Shown: positions 8,145 through 16,827, counted from the stretch's first letter. The stretch is 64,000 bases of DNA from Flagellimonas pelagia (GCF_003584135.1 NZ_QXFI01000013.1:62001-126000), one strand, 5' to 3'. Numbers and translations are program-made. The notes: generated by a model not told the origin, from the letters alone.

Positions 8145-9929
8145 GTGGAACTAATTGGCAATAAGGAAACTACTATTGCGGTTTTACCTTTTCAGATTCT
8201 TGGGGATTCTGAATCCATCTCCCCGATCATCAAAGGGTTTACCGAGGACCTTATCATCAATTTTTCCAAGTACATTGGGTTGTCCGTCATTTCCCAATAC
8301 TCCACACAGCACATTTCAGATACTTCCGATACCGAGTCCATGACCAGATTGGGTGCCGATTACCTGATCACTGGAAGCTTCCGACCCACGGATAAAGGAT
8401 TCCGCATTGGGGTGCAACTCATCAGGACCCGAGACCACAAGATTGTTTTTGCCGGTAATCATGATGAAACCCTAGAAACCGTTCTAAAAATGCAGGACAC
8501 CATTACCCAACAAATGGTAAATGTGCTGCAACAACAAATAGACCACGACCTGCTCTCCTACTCCTATAAAAAGGAATCCGTGGACCTTGCGGTATATGAA
8601 AATTGGCTTTTGGGAATGAACGAGGTCAAAAAAGGAACCTTGGAAAGCGATCTTAAGGCACGGGAACATTTTGAGGCCGCCCTAAAGATTGATCCCATGT
8701 TCGCCAGGGCTTATACAGGACTCTCATTATCATACTTCAATGAATGGAGTTGTCAGTTATGGGATCGTTGGGATGTAAGTCAAAAAGGAGCCCATGACTA
8801 TGCCCTCAAAGCTATAGAATTGGATGAAAACGATTATGTTTCCTTGGCAGTCCTCGGTCGCACTTTTCTTTATTTGGGGGATTACGAAAAATCCGAACAT
8901 CTGCTACGCAAATCCCTTAGGATGAATCCAAACGATGCCGATAACCTTGTATTGATTTCCAATTGTATGGTTTGGCTTGGTTATATGGAAGAAGCGGAAC
9001 AATTATATGATAAGGCCAGAAGCTTGAACCCTTTGAATCCGGAAGCCTATCTACCCGCAGGCATGTTGGTTTATTTTGAAAAAGGTGAGTTTGAAAAAGC
9101 TATAGAGGTAGGTGAAAAGGTTTCCAATCTTTCCATTTGGACAGATTTCACGGCATTTTTATCCGCGGCCTATTACCATATTTCCCGTTACGACCAAATG
9201 AAGAGTTATTGGGAACAATATCTAAAGATATTTAGAAAAAACATCAAGCAGGGTAAAGATGCCACCAACCAAGAAGCAGTTGCATGGCAAAAGGAGGTTA
9301 ACCCCTATAAAGATAAAAGCAATCTGGAGCCCTTTTGGGAGTTTATGCTGGGCAATGGTTCAAAAAATAATTCTTCCACCACCCCAATAAAAGCAAGTAA
9401 AATTGCCGGAGGAAGTTTCATTCATCATGGCGAACTGTGGGAACTCAATTATTCAGGTCTATCGGTAACTGTAAAAGATTCCAAAGGGCTACATGACATC
9501 GTGCAGTTGTTGGAACACCCCGAGGAAGAATTTCATTGTTTGCAGCTTATGGGAAGTTCCGTAAACAATGAAGGTGAAGCACTTATTGATGAAAAAGCAT
9601 TAATGGAATATAAGTCCAAAATAAAATCCTTAAAAATGCAAATCGGCGATGCAGAAGAGATAGGGCTTATTGAAAAAGCAGAAGGACTAAAAGAGGAATA
9701 TGAACAATTAATGGGGCATATCGGTAAGGTTATGGGGTTGTCCAACAAAGCTCGTAAAACGGGTTCTTCTTTGGAGAAAGCAAGGGCAGCGGTGACTTGG
9801 CGCATCAGGAATTCTATCAAAAAATTGGAACAAATACATCCTTTATTGGCCAAACACCTAGCAAACTCTATCAAAACAGGAACGTGTTGCAGCTACAAAC
9901 CGGAAATACCCCACGAATGGACATTTTAA
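8145..9929 (+). CDS. TolB-like / TPR protein with a distinct C-terminal module
   Basis: A 594-residue protein in three parts. Residues 1-135 resemble the TolB-like domain that in class III adenylate cyclases and CadC-type regulators precedes TPRs (TIAVLPFQILGD, ADYLITGSFRP). Residues 150-380 are TPR repeats (AREHFEAALKIDPMFARAY, SEHLLRKSLRMNPNDAD). Residues 418-594 form a module with HGELWELNYSG, DSKGLHDIVQLLEHPEEEFH, a coiled coil, then WRIRNSIKKLEQIHPLL and a terminal GTCCSYKP. From memory this module is common at the C-end of large actinobacterial regulators. No cyclase, kinase or DNA-binding domain is present. It begins with GTG; a TAACTTTTG at 8108-8116 may be its -7 element. Confidence 0.7.
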   Translation: MELIGNKETTIAVLPFQILGDSESISPIIKGFTEDLIINFSKYIGLSVISQYSTQHISDTSDTESMTRLGADYLITGSFRPTDKGFRIGVQLIRTRDHKIVFAGNHDETLETVLKMQDTITQQMVNVLQQQIDHDLLSYSYKKESVDLAVYENWLLGMNEVKKGTLESDLKAREHFEAALKIDPMFARAYTGLSLSYFNEWSCQLWDRWDVSQKGAHDYALKAIELDENDYVSLAVLGRTFLYLGDYEKSEHLLRKSLRMNPNDADNLVLISNCMVWLGYMEEAEQLYDKARSLNPLNPEAYLPAGMLVYFEKGEFEKAIEVGEKVSNLSIWTDFTAFLSAAYYHISRYDQMKSYWEQYLKIFRKNIKQGKDATNQEAVAWQKEVNPYKDKSNLEPFWEFMLGNGSKNNSSTTPIKASKIAGGSFIHHGELWELNYSGLSVTVKDSKGLHDIVQLLEHPEEEFHCLQLMGSSVNNEGEALIDEKALMEYKSKIKSLKMQIGDAEEIGLIEKAEGLKEEYEQLMGHIGKVMGLSNKARKTGSSLEKARAAVTWRIRNSIKKLEQIHPLLAKHLANSIKTGTCCSYKPEIPHEWTF

Positions 9930-10006
9930 AGAAACTTACCTGCTCCCTTACATTGTAAGGTTAAAACTTATGCCTATGGGGTAAACAACCTAAAAAATCG
10001 TAAAGT

Positions 10007-10777
10007 ATGTTAGAGATTTTAAAAAGTTTGCCTAATCCATGGGATGTATTGATAGACCCAGTCTCCCTAATTTTACTGGGCATGTATGGCGTATTGATGA
10101 TCTGGGAAGGACTTTTTCCTGCCAGGGAGTTGCCTAAAATCAAGAATTGGAAATTACGCGGACTTACCTCCTTTGCTGTTTTCTTTTATCTGTCCACCTA
10201 TTTTCCCTTGATATGGGACAATTATCTGGTGGATTATCAAATCTTTGATTTGACAGCACTTGGAACGGGATGGGGTGCCTTCATCGCCGTGATGATCTAT
10301 GAGTTTGCCCTTTACCTTTGGCATTATGCCATGCACAAGAATGACACCCTCTGGAAAATTTTTCATCAAATGCACCACAGTGCCGAACGTATGGATAGTT
10401 ATGGGGCCTTTTATTTCAGCCCGATGGACATGATCGGTTTTACCTTGTTGGGAAGTCTGTGTTTGGTTGTCGTTGCCGGTTTTACTCCTCAGGCCGCAAC
10501 CATCTTCATACTTGTAACCACATTTTTGAGCATATTTCAACATGCCAATATCAAAACTCCGGTTTGGGTGGGGTATTTCATCCAAAGACCGGAGGCCCAT
10601 ACCGTACATCATGCCAAAGGCATACATGCATACAACTATTCTGATATTTCATTGTTCGATATCTTATTTGGCACCTTCAATAACCCCAAAGGGTATGAAC
10701 ACGAGGCAGGATTTTATCTTGGAGCCTCTAAACGGGTTTGGGATATGTTACGGTTTAAGGATATCAATAAAGAGTAG
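10007..10777 (+). CDS. Sterol desaturase / fatty acid hydroxylase family protein
   Basis: An integral membrane di-iron enzyme of 256 aa. The eight-histidine pattern is visible: HYAMH (about 107-111), HQMHHS (about 120-125) and HTVHH (about 198-202), with intervening hydrophobic helices. Family members hydroxylate or desaturate sterols, carotenoids or fatty acyl chains at the membrane. In Flavobacteriaceae hydroxylated fatty acids are common membrane constituents, so a lipid hydroxylase role is plausible, but the substrate is not shown. The following gene starts three bases after its stop, so they probably share a transcript. Confidence 0.9.
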   Translation: MLEILKSLPNPWDVLIDPVSLILLGMYGVLMIWEGLFPARELPKIKNWKLRGLTSFAVFFYLSTYFPLIWDNYLVDYQIFDLTALGTGWGAFIAVMIYEFALYLWHYAMHKNDTLWKIFHQMHHSAERMDSYGAFYFSPMDMIGFTLLGSLCLVVVAGFTPQAATIFILVTTFLSIFQHANIKTPVWVGYFIQRPEAHTVHHAKGIHAYNYSDISLFDILFGTFNNPKGYEHEAGFYLGASKRVWDMLRFKDINKE

Positions 10778-10780
10778 AAT

Positions 10781-11230
10781 ATGTCCTGCACAAGACCTAA
10801 TATGGGCATGAACCCACCTAAACACCATTGGGATTTGGACGATTCCCGTTTCATTGAAGCCTTTGAAACGGGAAGCCTATCCCCTTCCCTGTTCAACCAC
10901 GAAGCCCATTTACGTTTAGCCTATATCTACTTGAAGAATTTTGGGGAGGAATTGGCCATAGAGAAATGTTGTAATGGCATCTGTGAGTTCGACCAATTGC
11001 ATGGGGATGGCACCAAGTTCCATAAAACCTTGACAGTGGCTTCGGTTAAAGCAGTCCACCACTTTATGAGAAAATCAAAATCTGCCACTTTTGATGATTT
11101 TATTGTGGAGTTCCCAAGACTCAAAATATCCTTTAAACAATTGTTGGACCAACATTATGCCTTCGATTTGCTCAACAATGCAAAGGCCAAATCAGAATAT
11201 GTAGCCCCGGACCTCATTCCCTTTGATTAA
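10781..11230 (+). CDS. Conserved protein of unknown function
   Basis: A soluble 149-aa protein that I cannot assign. It contains FNHEAHLRLAYIYLKNFG near 40-57 and HGDGTKFHKTLTVASVKAVHHFM near 75-97; the several His residues (FNHEAHLR, FHKT, VHHFM) could form a metal or substrate site, but this is only a pattern. The start might instead be ATG 10802 (MGMNPPKHHWDL), since the first seven residues look unstructured. It lies three bases behind the fatty acid hydroxylase gene and may work with it. Confidence 0.7.
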   Translation: MSCTRPNMGMNPPKHHWDLDDSRFIEAFETGSLSPSLFNHEAHLRLAYIYLKNFGEELAIEKCCNGICEFDQLHGDGTKFHKTLTVASVKAVHHFMRKSKSATFDDFIVEFPRLKISFKQLLDQHYAFDLLNNAKAKSEYVAPDLIPFD

Positions 11231-11263
11231 ATAGGTTGTGGCGGGATTTAGTTACTTTGCAAT

Positions 11264-12271
11264 ATGCAACAGGGCAAAGTAAGCATCGTCATCCCGTTTA
11301 AGAACACTGCTCATTATTTACCGGAATGTTTGGATTCCATTTTGGGTCAAAGCTATTCCAATTGGGAAGTTTTGGCGGTTGATGATCATTCCAATGACCA
11401 GAGTTTTGAAGTCTTGAGTCAATATGCAAGCAAAGATTCTCGCATTGAAGTCATTAAAAATAAAGGGGGTGGAATCATTCCTGCCTTGCAGACAGCATAT
11501 ACCAAAAGCAGCGGAACTTTTATTACCCGGATGGATTCTGATGATATCATGAAACCGCAAAGGTTGCAACGAATGGTCGATAATTTGATAGCAACCGGCA
11601 AAGGACACATCGCTGTGGGACTGGTGAAATACTTCTCTGACCATGGGATCAGCAATGGCTACGAGCGATATGAAAAATGGTTGAACGGGTTGACATCCAA
11701 AGGGACCAATTTCGATGAAATCTATAAGGAATGTGTGATTCCTTCCCCATGCTGGATGGTGCACCGGGAAGATTTTGAACGTTGTGGAGGATTCGGGCCC
11801 TTGCGCTATCCTGAGGATTATGATCTCACCTTTCGTTTTTATGAAGGGGGATTAAAAATCATTCCATGCGATGAAATATTGCATCTTTGGAGGGATTACG
11901 ATACTCGGACTTCACGAACCCATGAGCATTATGCCCAAAACTATTTTTTGGATATCAAACTCCATTACTTTTTGCAATTGAATTATGACATAAACCGCCC
12001 CTTGGTGGTTTGGGGAGCTGGATTCAAAGGAAAAGCCATTGCCAAAGGATTACAAAGACGAGGGATTAATTTTACTTGGCTTTGTGATAATCCCAATAAA
12101 ATTGGCAAAAAGATCTACAATAAAGAACTGATGCATTTTGATGTTTTGAAAACATTGAAAAACCCACAAAGCATCATCACTGTTGCCAACAGCAAAGAAC
12201 AAAGAGAAATAAAGAAATACTTGAAGGGTCTCGGTCAAAAGCCAATGGAGGATTATTTTTTCTTTTGTTGA
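11264..12271 (+). CDS. Family 2 glycosyltransferase with C-terminal Rossmann-like extension
   Basis: Residues 1-220 are a GT-A fold transferase: VSIVIPFKNTAHYL at the start, DDHSNDQSFEVL, the metal-binding RMDSDDIMKPQRLQ (DxD) and the acceptor region PEDYDLTFRFYEGG. Residues about 245-335 form an extra domain with VVWGAGFKGKAIAKGL, a glycine-rich nucleotide-binding turn, followed by WLCDNPNKIGKKIY. That add-on is not part of a minimal GT2. It may bind a nucleotide or CoA-like ligand, or be a relic. The enzyme would transfer a sugar from a nucleotide sugar to an unknown acceptor. No glycan genes are adjacent. Confidence 0.9.
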   Translation: MQQGKVSIVIPFKNTAHYLPECLDSILGQSYSNWEVLAVDDHSNDQSFEVLSQYASKDSRIEVIKNKGGGIIPALQTAYTKSSGTFITRMDSDDIMKPQRLQRMVDNLIATGKGHIAVGLVKYFSDHGISNGYERYEKWLNGLTSKGTNFDEIYKECVIPSPCWMVHREDFERCGGFGPLRYPEDYDLTFRFYEGGLKIIPCDEILHLWRDYDTRTSRTHEHYAQNYFLDIKLHYFLQLNYDINRPLVVWGAGFKGKAIAKGLQRRGINFTWLCDNPNKIGKKIYNKELMHFDVLKTLKNPQSIITVANSKEQREIKKYLKGLGQKPMEDYFFFC

Positions 12272-12336
12272 CAACCCCTTCACCTTTAACCCTTCCACCA
12301 TAAACCTTTTATTTTATTACCCCCTTAACAGCATTA

Positions 12337-12371
12337 TTTGAAATGATCAAATATTTTAATGCCTATATTTG
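12337..12371 (+). promoter_or_regulatory. Promoter of the BatA-like operon
   Basis: TTTG (12337-12340) and TATATTTG (12364-12371), a perfect -7 match; the 23-base spacer is slightly long. It supports the ATG at 12389 rather than the upstream in-frame ATG at 12359. Confidence 0.55.
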
Positions 12372-12388
12372 TTCAATCTAAGTCGGGA

Positions 12389-14311
12389 ATGCAGTTTAAA
12401 CATCCAGAAATTCTTTGGGCCCTTTTTCTTCTGATCATCCCCCTATTCATTCATCTTTTTCAATTACGAAGATTCCAAAAGACACCCTTTACCAATGTGG
12501 CCATGCTACAAAAAGTGGTTTCGGAGTCGCGCAAAAGCAATTCCTTGAAGAAATGGCTGCTGCTTTTTACGAGGTTGTTATTGTTGGCCGCGTTGATCTT
12601 AGCCTTTGCACAACCGTTCGTGTCCTCAGGAACGGCCTTGCAACAAAAGGAAACCGTGATCTATTTGGATGATTCCTTCAGCATGCAGGCCAAGGAAAAT
12701 GGATTGTCCCTATTCGAAAAAGCCATCCAAGACCTTATCAAAAATGTAGACCCAGAATCGGTTTTCAGTCTTTTCACCAATACACAGACGTTTACCAACA
12801 TTCAGATAAAGGATATCCAAAACAACCTTTTATCCTTGCCCTATACCTATAAACAATTGAACCTTGAAGAAATTGAGTTGAAGGCAAATACCTTGTTTTC
12901 AAAATCGGGAAACTCCATTAAAAACTTGATGGTCATTTCTGATTTTCAAGATAGGATGGCTACTGGAACCCAACCATTGGATAGTGCACTACGCCCCTAT
13001 TTTGTTTCCTTAAGACCTAGGGAAGTGCGAAATGTATCCATGGATTCCGTTTTTCTTTCGGATAGATTTTCGGACCAAGCAAAGCTTACGGTGCTTTTAT
13101 CGGGAGGTAACCCAGAGGAAGCCCTTCCCCTTTCCTTGTACAACGATGAAAATCTGATTGCCAAAACGGCTGCAAAATTTGGTGAAAATGCAAAGGCCAA
13201 GGTAGAATTTTCCATACCGGGGAATGAAAAAATCAATGGTCGGTTAACCCTTGTTGACAATGGATTGGCCTATGATAATACCTTTTATTTCAACATCAAT
13301 GAAACTGAAAAAATCAAGGTGTTGGCTATCAGTGAATCCGATAACGATTACTTGAGTCGACTTTTTACGGAGGACGAATTTGCCCTTCAAAGTTTCAGGC
13401 TTAATCAATTGGATTATAGTAAGCTTGATGATCAAAATGTCGTAATCCTGGATGATTTGAAAGCCATTCCCAATAGCCTTCAAAATGTTCTGCGCACCTT
13501 TAGAGATAATGGTGGGACTTTAATCGTAATTCCTTCCATCAGTAGTGATTTGGCTTCTTACAATTCCTTTTTATCCAGCCTTTCCAACATTCGTTTTACT
13601 GAAAAAGTATCAACAAATACTAAATTGACCACCATTGCTTTTGACCATCCGCTTTACAGGAATGTTTTCGAAAAGCAAGTAACTAATTTTCAATATCCTT
13701 CGGTAAAGGAATATTTTAAAGTCCAGACCAATTTGCCTAACATACTGGCTTTGGAAGGGGGTGATGCATTTTTATCGGGGACGGATGGACTTTACATTTT
13801 TTCAACGCCTCTAGAACTGGAAAATTCCAATTTTAAGAATTCCCCATTGATCGTGCCCACCTTTTACAATATGGCAATTTCGAGCTTGAAGGCCTCTGAA
13901 CTTTATCACACCTTAGGAGTTCCGAGTACCATTGATGTGGCGACCCGTTTGGGAAGTGATGATATTTTATCGGTTGCGAAGGAAGGGTATGAATTTATTC
14001 CGCTTCAGCAAACGTTTCCCAACCGGGTAAGGCTTTCTTTTGACCAAAATCCAACTGAAGACGGCATTTATACCATTTCAGAAAATGGGAATGCCCTGCA
14101 AAATATCAGTTTCAATTATCCAAGGGCTGAAAGCCAACTCAGCTATATGGATTTGGAAAGTTTTTCCCAAACCAATATACAAGACTCCGTGATGTCCGTG
14201 TTCCGGCAATTGGAACAGGACAATAACATTACGGCTTATTGGAAATGGTTTGTTATTTTAGCGTTGCTTTTGGCACTCACCGAGGTTATCATTCAAAAAT
14301 TCGTTACATGA
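12389..14311 (+). CDS. BatA-type double-anchor membrane protein (TIGR02226 N-terminus)
   Basis: A 640-aa protein with two N-terminal membrane segments (ILWALFLLIIPLFIHLFQL and WLLLFTRLLLLAALILAFAQPF) that fit TIGR02226, the double transmembrane module found at the start of BatA-like proteins. A periplasmic region follows with YLDDSFSMQAKENG, which looks like a degenerate vWA metal site (DxSxS), and a last helix near 620-637 (FVILALLLALTEVII). Proteins of this type in Bacteroidetes are linked with aerotolerance and MoxR/vWA systems, but no MoxR ATPase is nearby. The start is placed after the -7 element. Its stop overlaps the dihydroorotase-like start as ATGA. Confidence 0.85.
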   Translation: MQFKHPEILWALFLLIIPLFIHLFQLRRFQKTPFTNVAMLQKVVSESRKSNSLKKWLLLFTRLLLLAALILAFAQPFVSSGTALQQKETVIYLDDSFSMQAKENGLSLFEKAIQDLIKNVDPESVFSLFTNTQTFTNIQIKDIQNNLLSLPYTYKQLNLEEIELKANTLFSKSGNSIKNLMVISDFQDRMATGTQPLDSALRPYFVSLRPREVRNVSMDSVFLSDRFSDQAKLTVLLSGGNPEEALPLSLYNDENLIAKTAAKFGENAKAKVEFSIPGNEKINGRLTLVDNGLAYDNTFYFNINETEKIKVLAISESDNDYLSRLFTEDEFALQSFRLNQLDYSKLDDQNVVILDDLKAIPNSLQNVLRTFRDNGGTLIVIPSISSDLASYNSFLSSLSNIRFTEKVSTNTKLTTIAFDHPLYRNVFEKQVTNFQYPSVKEYFKVQTNLPNILALEGGDAFLSGTDGLYIFSTPLELENSNFKNSPLIVPTFYNMAISSLKASELYHTLGVPSTIDVATRLGSDDILSVAKEGYEFIPLQQTFPNRVRLSFDQNPTEDGIYTISENGNALQNISFNYPRAESQLSYMDLESFSQTNIQDSVMSVFRQLEQDNNITAYWKWFVILALLLALTEVIIQKFVT

Positions 14312-15564
14312 ACATTCTGCTGAAGTCTGCAAAAATTGTATGCCCTGATAACAAGGAACTTCACCTGAAAAAGCGGGACATCCTGATTAAAAACGGGATC
14401 ATTGAAAAAATTGGAACCTCTGTGGAAGGCCCAGCCAATGCCAAGGTGATGGACCATAAGAACCTTCATGTTTCCCTGGGTTGGTTTGATTCAGGTGTGA
14501 GTTTTGGGGAGCCTGGTTATGAAGAGCGTGAAACCATTTCAAACGGATTGATAGTCGCAGGAAAAAGCGGTTTTACGGATATTCTTTTGTACCCCAGTAC
14601 CCATCCAGTGCCTGATACAAGCTCCGATGTGGTGTTCCTAAAGGAAAGGGGACTGAACAAGGCGACGATAATTCATCCCATGGGAACCTTGACCAAAAAT
14701 TCGGATGGGACGGACCTTGCGGAACTTTTCGACATGAAAAATGCAGGGGCCGTGGCCTTTTACGACTTCAAGAAGCAAGTGGCCAATCCTAACCTTTTAA
14801 AAATAGCCCTACTATATGCTCAAAATTTTGGTGGATTGATTTTTTCCTTTCCCCAAGACGGCAACATTAAAGGGACCGGTGTGGCCCACGAAGGAAAAAT
14901 TTCGACCATCCTGGGGATGAAAGGAATTCCTGCTTTGGCGGAAGAACTGCAAGTAGCCCGGGATTTATTCGTTTTGGAATACACTGGGGGTAAATTGCAC
15001 ATCCCCACGATTTCCACAGCAGGATCGGTAAAACTGATTGCCAATGCCAAAAAGAAGGGGTTGGATGTAAGCTGCAGTGTGGCCGTCCATAATCTTTTTC
15101 TTTCGGATGAATCCCTGCAAGGATTTGATACGCATTACAAAGTGTCACCTCCCCTTCGGGAAAAATCGGATTGCAAGTCCTTGATCAAAGGAGTAAGTGA
15201 TGGGACCATCGATTTTGTGACCTCTGACCATATTCCTGTAGATATTGAGCATAAGCGTGTGGAGTTTGACAATGCCATGGACGGTTCCATTGGATTGGAA
15301 TCTACATTTGGCTGTTTGAATACCATTTTCGGTCTGGACGAAACCGTTGACATCCTGACTAAGGGACGTTCCCGTTTTGGATTGGAAGAACCTGTTTTAA
15401 AAGAAGGAGCCAAGGCCTGCCTTACCCTTTTTAATCCTGATGAGGATTATACTTTTGGATTGGAAGATGTACTTTCTACCTCCAAGAACAGTATGTTTTT
15501 GGGTTCTTCCCTAAAGGGAAAAGCCATAGGTGTCATCAATAACGACCAAATCACCATAAAATGA
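14308..15564 (+). CDS. Dihydroorotase homologue lacking the HxH metal site
   Basis: A 418-residue amidohydrolase-fold protein aligned by eye with PyrC: beta-sandwich start (MNILLKSAKIV...LIKNGIIEKIG), KLHIPTISTAGSVKLIANAKKKGL and VTSDHIPV. The canonical HxH after strand 1 (PGxIDxHxHxxxPG) reads GWFDSGVSFGEPG, so both ligands are gone; the His of the CHVST motif is Thr; the Asp of TDHAPH is kept (SDHIPV). This looks like a pseudo-dihydroorotase, comparable to the inactive PyrC' proteins that support aspartate transcarbamoylase assembly, though another substrate is possible. It overlaps both neighbours by ATGA, so the three genes are translationally coupled. Confidence 0.85.
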   Translation: MNILLKSAKIVCPDNKELHLKKRDILIKNGIIEKIGTSVEGPANAKVMDHKNLHVSLGWFDSGVSFGEPGYEERETISNGLIVAGKSGFTDILLYPSTHPVPDTSSDVVFLKERGLNKATIIHPMGTLTKNSDGTDLAELFDMKNAGAVAFYDFKKQVANPNLLKIALLYAQNFGGLIFSFPQDGNIKGTGVAHEGKISTILGMKGIPALAEELQVARDLFVLEYTGGKLHIPTISTAGSVKLIANAKKKGLDVSCSVAVHNLFLSDESLQGFDTHYKVSPPLREKSDCKSLIKGVSDGTIDFVTSDHIPVDIEHKRVEFDNAMDGSIGLESTFGCLNTIFGLDETVDILTKGRSRFGLEEPVLKEGAKACLTLFNPDEDYTFGLEDVLSTSKNSMFLGSSLKGKAIGVINNDQITIK

Positions 15565-15884
15565 GCGAAACCAATCCCGGAAAAACCACGGCCATAGTAG
15601 CGTACATTACCATTGTGGGCTGTTTGATCGCTATCACTATGAATATGGAACCCAAGAATGCTTTTGCTAGGTTCCACACTAGACAGGCATTTGGCATACA
15701 CGTGCTGTTTCATGCTTTGGCCATTCTGTTGACCTATTCAGGAATAGTTTATCTGGCATTGCCCATCTATATTTTCTATTTTGTACTTTGGATTTTTGGA
15801 TTTTTGCAGGTGCTGAACGATCAGATGAAGCCCTTGCCAGTTTTGGGTGAATATTTTCAAAAATGGTTTACCTTCATCCCCTAA
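15561..15884 (+). CDS. Small membrane protein, DUF4870-like
   Basis: A 107-aa protein with three hydrophobic segments (AIVAYITIVGCLIAI, VLFHALAILLTYSGIVYLAL, YIFYFVLWIFGFL) and the FARFHTRQAFGIH phrase between the first two. The FHxRQAFG pattern is the mark of DUF4870-like proteins, whose function is not known. The start codon overlaps the stop of the preceding gene as ATGA and the next gene follows by nine bases, so it belongs to the BatA-like operon. Confidence 0.82.
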   Translation: MSETNPGKTTAIVAYITIVGCLIAITMNMEPKNAFARFHTRQAFGIHVLFHALAILLTYSGIVYLALPIYIFYFVLWIFGFLQVLNDQMKPLPVLGEYFQKWFTFIP

Positions 15885-15893
15885 AAATCTACC

Positions 15894-16553
15894 ATGTCCC
15901 CCATCCCACTATCTTTGGAATATCTCCTACGTCCCTCATCATCAACATCTGAAAAGAAACCGGCCATTTTTTTATTCCATGGTTATGGTAGCAATGAGGA
16001 GGATTTATTTTCCTTCGCTCCCGAGCTACCAGGCGAATTGATGGTCTTGTCCGTTAAGGCACCCTACGATCTAGAACCTTTTGGCCATGCTTGGTATGCC
16101 ATTAATTTTGATGCGGAATACGGAAAATGGAGCGATGATGAACAAGCCAAAGAGTCCCGTGAAAAGATTGTGGCTTTCATCGATGAGGCCATTAAAGCCT
16201 ACAATCTTGATGAAAAAAACATCACGCTTTTGGGATTTAGCCAAGGGACCATTTTAAGTTACGCCGTGGCCCTTTCCTATCCGGAAAAGATTAAAAATGT
16301 AGTGGCCCTTAGTGGATACATCAACGAAAGAATTTTGGCAAATGGTTACACTGAAAAGGACCATAGCAACCTCCATATCTATGCCTCGCACGGACAGGTA
16401 GATCAGGTAATCCCATTGGAATGGGCACAGCGGGCACCAGAATTGTTGAAGCAATTGGGAATTGACTACACTTTTGAAGAATTTCCAATCGGGCACGGGG
16501 TTTCCCAACAAAATTTTTATTCTTTCAAAAAGTGGTTGGAAAACCACATTTGA
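15894..16553 (+). CDS. Alpha/beta hydrolase, carboxylesterase/phospholipase type
   Basis: A cytoplasmic 219-aa esterase of the YpfH/acyl-protein thioesterase group. The oxyanion motif FLFHGYGSNEEDL is near residues 26-38, the nucleophile is in LLGFSQGTILS near 113-123, the acid is Asp in HGQVDQVIPLE and the His is in FPIGHGVSQ. Length and motif order match this family. It acts on short acyl esters; the natural substrate is not known. It is the last gene of the four-gene BatA-like cluster, after which repeat elements begin. No signal peptide. Confidence 0.9.
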   Translation: MSPIPLSLEYLLRPSSSTSEKKPAIFLFHGYGSNEEDLFSFAPELPGELMVLSVKAPYDLEPFGHAWYAINFDAEYGKWSDDEQAKESREKIVAFIDEAIKAYNLDEKNITLLGFSQGTILSYAVALSYPEKIKNVVALSGYINERILANGYTEKDHSNLHIYASHGQVDQVIPLEWAQRAPELLKQLGIDYTFEEFPIGHGVSQQNFYSFKKWLENHI

Positions 16554-16571
16554 AAATTGTTGCAACCTACC

Positions 16572-16640
16572 GTCATTCTGAACGGAGTGAAGAATCACAT
16601 GCGTAAATGATTTAGATTTTTCGCTATGCTCAGAATGACA
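16572..16640. repeat. Hairpin-forming intergenic repeat, copy 1
   Basis: Left half begins GTCATTCTGAACGGAGTGAA and the right half ends TATGCTCAGAATGACA, so the element can fold on itself. The ends are GTCATTCTGA and its complement. Similar short palindromic elements are scattered in flavobacterial genomes. Confidence 0.75.
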
Positions 16641-16695
16641 TGTAAAATGGTTCTGAGTCTACCTTATGCGTCCTTGTAACAACCTGGTTCCAATT

Positions 16696-16777
16696 GTCAT
16701 TCTGAAAGGTCAAAGGTCCTTGAAGAATCTCAACTAGCCATAATACTAAAAGATTCTTCGCTTTGCTCAGAATGACA
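16696..16777. repeat. Hairpin-forming intergenic repeat, copy 2
   Basis: Second full copy: GTCATTCTGAAAGG at 16696 and TGAAGAATCTC, then AGATTCTTCGCTTTGCTCAG and AATGACA ending at 16777. The inner arms GAAGAATCT/AGATTCTTC pair perfectly. The sequence just after copy 1 and copy 2 (ATGTAnnATGGTT) is also similar. Confidence 0.75.
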
Positions 16778-16790
16778 TGTAGGATGGTTC

Positions 16791-16818
16791 GAGATTCTTC
16801 GCTTTGCTCAGAATGACA
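16791..16818. repeat. Hairpin repeat, half copy 3
   Basis: Only the right half is present (GAGATTCTTCGCTTTGCTCA then GAATGACA), almost identical to that of copy 2 and lying directly behind it, suggesting local duplication. Confidence 0.65.
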
Positions 16819-16827
16819 AGTACGGGA

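Noticed and set aside
10154..10627. 157-aa open frame opposite the fatty acid hydroxylase gene
   Set aside because: It lies fully within a gene with clear His motifs on the other strand, has no domain, and its composition is that of an antisense frame.
16572..16818. Possible CRISPR-like repeats
   Set aside because: Only two and a half palindromic copies, unequal spacing, no spacer regularity and no cas genes.
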